Source of the DNA: Methylobacterium sp. Leaf99
Lineage (GTDB): Bacteria > Pseudomonadota > Alphaproteobacteria > Rhizobiales > Beijerinckiaceae
Direction: 5' to 3'
Length of the DNA: 64,000 bases
Assembly (NCBI RefSeq): GCF_001422375.1
Contig: NZ_LMMU01000001.1
Location: 496,223 to 560,222 of the forward strand
This document shows positions 63,191-64,000 of this stretch, in pieces. Numbering within the stretch: position 1 is the stretch's first letter; every line of letters starts with the position of its first letter. Under the pieces are notes generated by a model, which saw only the letters and a program-made list of their open reading frames with translations, was not told the DNA's origin and made no database searches. The translations under genes were made by a program, and so were the position numbers.

Positions 63191-64000
63191 CTAGCCGCGC
63201 ATCAGGCCGCGCTGCCCGAACAGGGGCGAGCGGCCGGCGGCCGGATTGCGGCCGCCATAGTACTTCGCCACGCACGCGACCTCGTCGGCCGAGCCGAAGA
63301 TCAGCGGCACGCGCTCGTGGATGCCGGTGGCGCAGATGTCGAGGATGCGGCGCTCGCCGTCGATGGCGCCGGCCCCCGCCTGCTCCATGAGGAAGGCGAT
63401 GGGGGCGGCCTCGTAGAGGAGGCGCAGGCGCCCCTGCGCGTAGCCCTTGCGGTTGTCGCCCGGGTACAGGAACACGCCGCCGCGCAGGAGCACGCGCTGG
63501 GCGTCGGACACGAGGGAGCCGAGCCAGCGCATGTTGAAGTCCTTGTCCAGGGGGCCTTCCGCGCCGCGCAGGCAATCCTCGATGTAGGCCTTCACGGGGG
63601 TGTCCCAGTGGCGGGCGTTGGACGCGTTGATGGCGTATTCCTTGGCCGCGGCCACCACCTCCATGCGCGGGTGGGTGAGGCGGAAGACGCCCTCCGCCCG
63701 GTCGAGGGTGTAGGTCTGCGTGCCCTGGCCCAGGGTCAGCACCAGGGAGGTGGCCGGGCCGTAGGTGACGAAGCCGGCAGCGAGCTGCAGCGTGCCCGGA
63801 CCCGTGAACGAGCCGAGGGGATTCTCCGGCGTCGAGGCCGTGGGGCGGATGCCGAAGATCGAGCCCACCGCCATGTTGACGCCGATGTTCGACGAGCCGT
63901 CGAGGGGGTCGATGGCGACGGCGAGGGGCGCGCCGGAGTTGAGGAGCATCACCCCCTCCGCCTCCTCCGAGGCGACCTCCGACACCGGCGCCCCGCGCAG
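63191..64000 (-). CDS. cbbF: Fructose-1,6-bisphosphatase class 1 (5' end beyond the window)
   Basis: The visible C-terminal ~270 residues of a class I FBPase, first gene of the cbb cluster in reading order. DPLDGSSNIGVN is the metal/substrate loop, followed by YALN-like KEYAINASNARHW and the GGVFLYPGD motif. The ORF is still open at the right edge, so the N-terminus is missing only because the window ends. prkB follows after 23 nt. Confidence 0.94.
   Translation of the reverse strand: MRGAPVSEVASEEAEGVMLLNSGAPLAVAIDPLDGSSNIGVNMAVGSIFGIRPTASTPENPLGSFTGPGTLQLAAGFVTYGPATSLVLTLGQGTQTYTLDRAEGVFRLTHPRMEVVAAAKEYAINASNARHWDTPVKAYIEDCLRGAEGPLDKDFNMRWLGSLVSDAQRVLLRGGVFLYPGDNRKGYAQGRLRLLYEAAPIAFLMEQAGAGAIDGERRILDICATGIHERVPLIFGSADEVACVAKYYGGRNPAAGRSPLFGQRGLMRG

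Overview
The window is about 70% G+C by eye and packed with genes. The gene set fits an alphaproteobacterium of the Hyphomicrobiales: ChvG/ChvI with HprK, EIIA-Man and HPr, the NepR/EcfG general stress response pair, CobS/CobT cobaltochelatase, CarD, a biliverdin-type bacteriophytochrome, and a chromosomal cbbF-prkB-rpe-cbbY cluster. Together they point to Methylobacterium/Methylorubrum or a close relative. This is an inference; there is no 16S rRNA in the window.

Layout. 1-5 kb: a kinase-fold orphan, a small protein, an AT-rich promoter region and a PAP2-phosphatase/autotransporter fusion. 5-12 kb: a mosaic repeat island, a photolyase-like FAD protein, a light-sensing operon (bacteriophytochrome, single-domain response regulator, hybrid kinase) and a second repeat island. 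12-17 kb: a single-chain restriction-modification enzyme and a soluble GAF chemoreceptor. 17-25 kb: lepA, a HugZ-like protein, and the chvI-chvG-hprK-EIIA-HPr block. 25-32 kb: a CelD-like acyltransferase, a CobW/ZNG GTPase, a D,D-carboxypeptidase, queE-queD-queC, and a two-gene module behind a palindromic operator. 31-38 kb: yjbQ, an ATP-dependent DNA ligase with its partner exonuclease, a methyltransferase, a DUF1275 permease, arfB, bolA and a DnaJ-domain protein. 38-45 kb: cobS-DUF29-cobT, a zincin, a TetR/NTF2-fold operon with a visible operator, and rpmB. 45-54 kb: secreted proteins, an SUV3-type helicase, an S4 protein, fdxA, carD, an RpoH-type sigma factor and a phosphopantetheinyl transferase. 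54-64 kb: three tRNAs, a NUDIX protein, a MarR regulator, an ABC exporter, nepR-ecfG, a ~1 kb islet bounded by a duplicated tRNA-Thr 3' end, and the cbb genes (cbbF runs off the right edge).

How parts connect. Many neighbours overlap by 4 nt (queD/queC, exonuclease/ligase, ligase/yjbQ, DUF29/cobT, NTF2/tetR, nepR/ecfG), which indicates translational coupling. An EcfG-type promoter (GGAAC-N17-CGTT) stands before the RpoH-type sigma gene, and a weaker match precedes the phytochrome operon. This suggests that the stress sigma factor encoded at 58 kb feeds both.

The most unusual signals are: a ~95-bp palindromic element that is intergenic at 5.2 and 11.9 kb but sits in frame inside the DNA ligase gene at 33.4 kb; the integrase-less islet at tRNA-Thr with two small membrane proteins; the PAP2-autotransporter fusion; and a hybrid histidine kinase whose first receiver strand lies upstream of every ordinary start codon.
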